Shown here: piece after piece, positions 6,644-7,709 of the stretch
How the letters are laid out: each line of letters starts with the position of its first letter
Position numbering within the stretch: the first letter of the stretch is position 1
DNA from: JAQICB01 sp046482735
Lineage (GTDB): Bacteria > Bacteroidota > Bacteroidia > Bacteroidales > UBA1715
Direction of reading: 5' to 3'
Length of the DNA stretch: 7,709 nt
NCBI GenBank assembly: GCA_046482735.1
Contig: JAWOEL010000142.1
Span: forward strand, 1-7,709
Position numbers and translations under genes: made by a program
The notes under the pieces: model-generated
Database searches by the model: none
Told to the model about the DNA's origin: nothing
The model's input: only the letters and a program-made list of their open reading frames with translations

Positions 6644-7516
6644 ATGAATAAAATTCTAATAACAGGCCCAACAGGAAACATCGGACAAGAAGTGGTTGAT
6701 TATCTGTGTAAATTAGACCAAGATTCTGAAATCATCGCTGCTGTTCGGAATGTTGATAAAGCTAAAAGCAAGTTTTCAAATTACCCAAATCTCAATTTTA
6801 GACAGTTTGATTTTGAAGATCAAGATTCATTTAACTCTGCTTTTGAGAATATTGATATTTTATTTTTACTCAGACCACCACATATTTCAGATGTTGAAAA
6901 ATATTTCAAGCCTTTACTTCAATCGGCACAAGATAAAGGAATAAGAAAAATTGTTTTTCTCTCAGTTCAGGGAGCTGAAAAAAGCAAGGTGATTCCGCAC
7001 AACAAAATTGAAAGACTGATTAATTCGTTAAATTTCGATTATATTTTTGTTCGTCCAAGTTATTTTATGCAAAACCTAACTACAACTTTACTCCCAGAGA
7101 TTCAGAAAAAGAAAACAATCACGCTACCTTCGGGAAAGGCAAAATTTAACTGGATAGACACTAAGAATATCGGGGAAGCAACTGCAAAATTAATACAGTC
7201 ATTCGAAAAGTATAAAAACAGCTCCTACGAAATCACAGGAACAGAGAACAAGAACTTTTCAGAAGTGGCAGAAATTATGACTAAAGTTTTAGGAGCGCAA
7301 ATTACTTACAGAAGCATTAACCCAATTTCCTTCTATTTCAAAAAAAGAAAAGAAGGTATCCAAAGTGGTTTTGCTGTTGTAATGACAATTCTCCATTTCC
7401 TCCCCAGATTTCAAAAAGAACCAGAGATTTCGGATAACTTTAAATTGTTGACAGGGAAGGAGCCAACATTATTGAAGGAGTTTGTAGAAAGGGAGCGAAA
7501 ACACTTTGTGCAGTAG
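6644..7516 (+). CDS. NmrA-type atypical SDR, NAD(P)-binding oxidoreductase
   Basis: This 290-residue Rossmann-fold protein belongs to the NmrA / QOR2-like group of atypical short-chain dehydrogenases; some members are quinone or flavin reductases, others redox sensors. The nucleotide-binding loop TGPTGNIG is at residues 7-14. Later parts typical of the group are IIAAVRNVDKA, IDILFLLRPP, IRKIVFLSVQGAE, HNKIERLI and FDYIFVRPSYFMQNL. Length is normal. I chose the ATG at 6644 rather than the TTG nine codons upstream, because the core begins MNKILITG and an A-rich stretch precedes it. Lysine is AAG in 10 of 31 codons and GAG is frequent, against 1 AAG of 17 in the kinase gene and 1 of 12 in cstA, which suggests a different origin. 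It is bracketed by direct repeats, and its TAG stop lies inside a repeat unit. The substrate is unknown. Confidence 0.85.
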   Translation: MNKILITGPTGNIGQEVVDYLCKLDQDSEIIAAVRNVDKAKSKFSNYPNLNFRQFDFEDQDSFNSAFENIDILFLLRPPHISDVEKYFKPLLQSAQDKGIRKIVFLSVQGAEKSKVIPHNKIERLINSLNFDYIFVRPSYFMQNLTTTLLPEIQKKKTITLPSGKAKFNWIDTKNIGEATAKLIQSFEKYKNSSYEITGTENKNFSEVAEIMTKVLGAQITYRSINPISFYFKKRKEGIQSGFAVVMTILHFLPRFQKEPEISDNFKLLTGKEPTLLKEFVERERKHFVQ

Positions 7517-7528
7517 GTACAACTCGTT
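7508..7528 (+). repeat. Repeat unit R2 overlapping the NmrA-type gene stop
   Basis: GTGCAGTAGGTACAACTCGTT aligns with GTGCCGTTAGGTACGACCCATT at 7581-7602, 17 of 22 positions, 73 bases apart. The core (GTGCCGTAGGTACAAC-like) is one I recall as frequent in Bacteroidota intergenic repeats, often associated with REP-type IS200-like transposases. The gene's stop codon TAG (7514-7516) is part of the unit. Confidence 0.6.
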
Positions 7529-7533
7529 CTTAG

Positions 7534-7553
7534 CCTAGGCTTTCAAGCCTAGG
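7534..7553 (+). repeat. REP-like hairpin; may also terminate the NmrA-type transcript
   Basis: CCTAGGCTT (7534-7542) and AAGCCTAGG (7545-7553) form a perfect 9-bp stem with a 2-base formal loop (TC). Each arm carries the palindrome CCTAGG, a design seen in Bacteroidota REP-like elements. It begins 18 bases after the upstream gene's stop and is followed by TTTAATT, so it could also act as a weak intrinsic terminator. Confidence 0.7.
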
Positions 7554-7580
7554 TTTAATTAGTTCCCTCGAAACATTGGA

Positions 7581-7616
7581 GTGCCGTTAGGTACGACCCA
7601 TTACACATGTTTTTTG
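7581..7616 (+). repeat. Repeat unit R3, right copy of the direct repeat
   Basis: GTGCCGTTAG (7581-7590) leads into GTACGACCCATTACACATG and TTTTTTG (7591-7616). The latter part is the partner of 6550-6574. The first part matches R2. R3 therefore links the two repeat relationships: it is the full unit, of which R1 keeps only the right part. Confidence 0.75.
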
Positions 7617-7709
7617 ACCTGACACCAACAAAACACCTAATCCTCAAATAAAAAACCTCAATAATTAAAAAAATCTACCGAACCTTTTTAAGACAACCGT
7701 GTATTACGG
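7617..7709. other. Right edge of the window; no gene seen
   Basis: This is AT-rich sequence without a credible ORF on either strand. On the minus strand it contains GTTGGTGTCAGGTC next to R3, which resembles wording I recall near REP-associated transposase genes. The last 13 bases hold a short CCGT/ACGG dyad (7697-7709). No remnant of the missing cstA end is recognisable here. Confidence 0.4.

Noticed and set aside
7508..7616. CRISPR array
   Set aside because: Only two diverged units with a hairpin between them; no regular repeat-spacer pattern and no cas genes.
7675..7709. Minus-strand tail of a reading frame ending VIHGCLKKVR then TAG
   Set aside because: Only ten codons are visible, in one of several possible frames, with no recognisable family; too little to call a partial gene.

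Overview
The window is low-GC DNA from a member of the Bacteroidota. Four things support this: the 5' end of a 16S rRNA gene with a Bacteroidota-type sequence, promoters of the -33 TTTG / -7 TAnnTTTG type, starts preceded by A-rich stretches without Shine-Dalgarno motifs, and a secreted protein with a type IX secretion (T9SS) sorting domain. The genus cannot be read from this.

Layout, left to right. Positions 1-92 are the beginning of a 16S rRNA gene on the minus strand; the operon runs out of the window to the left. Its leader has a boxA-like element and a hairpin, and its promoter lies at 240-272. About 380 bases without a gene follow, holding two inverted repeats. A cardiolipin synthase gene (cls, minus) comes next. 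Divergent from it is a gene for a 633-residue T9SS-exported surface protein (plus). Next are two tightly packed plus-strand genes, a fructosamine-kinase-family gene and a cstA-family transporter gene only 2 bases apart, probably one operon. An NmrA-type atypical short-chain dehydrogenase (SDR) gene and a cluster of Bacteroidota-style intergenic repeats close the window.

The most interesting part is the right end. A repeat of about 25 bases occurs at 6550-6574 and again at 7591-7616 in direct orientation, with one substitution and one T indel, bracketing the NmrA-type gene. The left copy lies inside the cstA reading frame. The transporter looks normal up to about residue 440, then reads through the repeat for 16 unrelated residues and stops, apparently losing its last membrane helix. 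The right copy belongs to a REP-like pair of units around a perfect 9-bp hairpin, and the NmrA-type gene's stop codon lies inside the first unit. The NmrA-type gene also uses AAG and GAG codons far more than its two neighbours. I infer that a repeat-bounded cassette carrying a foreign oxidoreductase gene arrived at, and trimmed, the end of cstA. No complete new defence or mobile system is visible.

Functionally, the kinase and transporter may cooperate in uptake and repair or use of glycated peptides or amino acids, but this rests only on gene order. The cls and rRNA genes are ordinary housekeeping functions.
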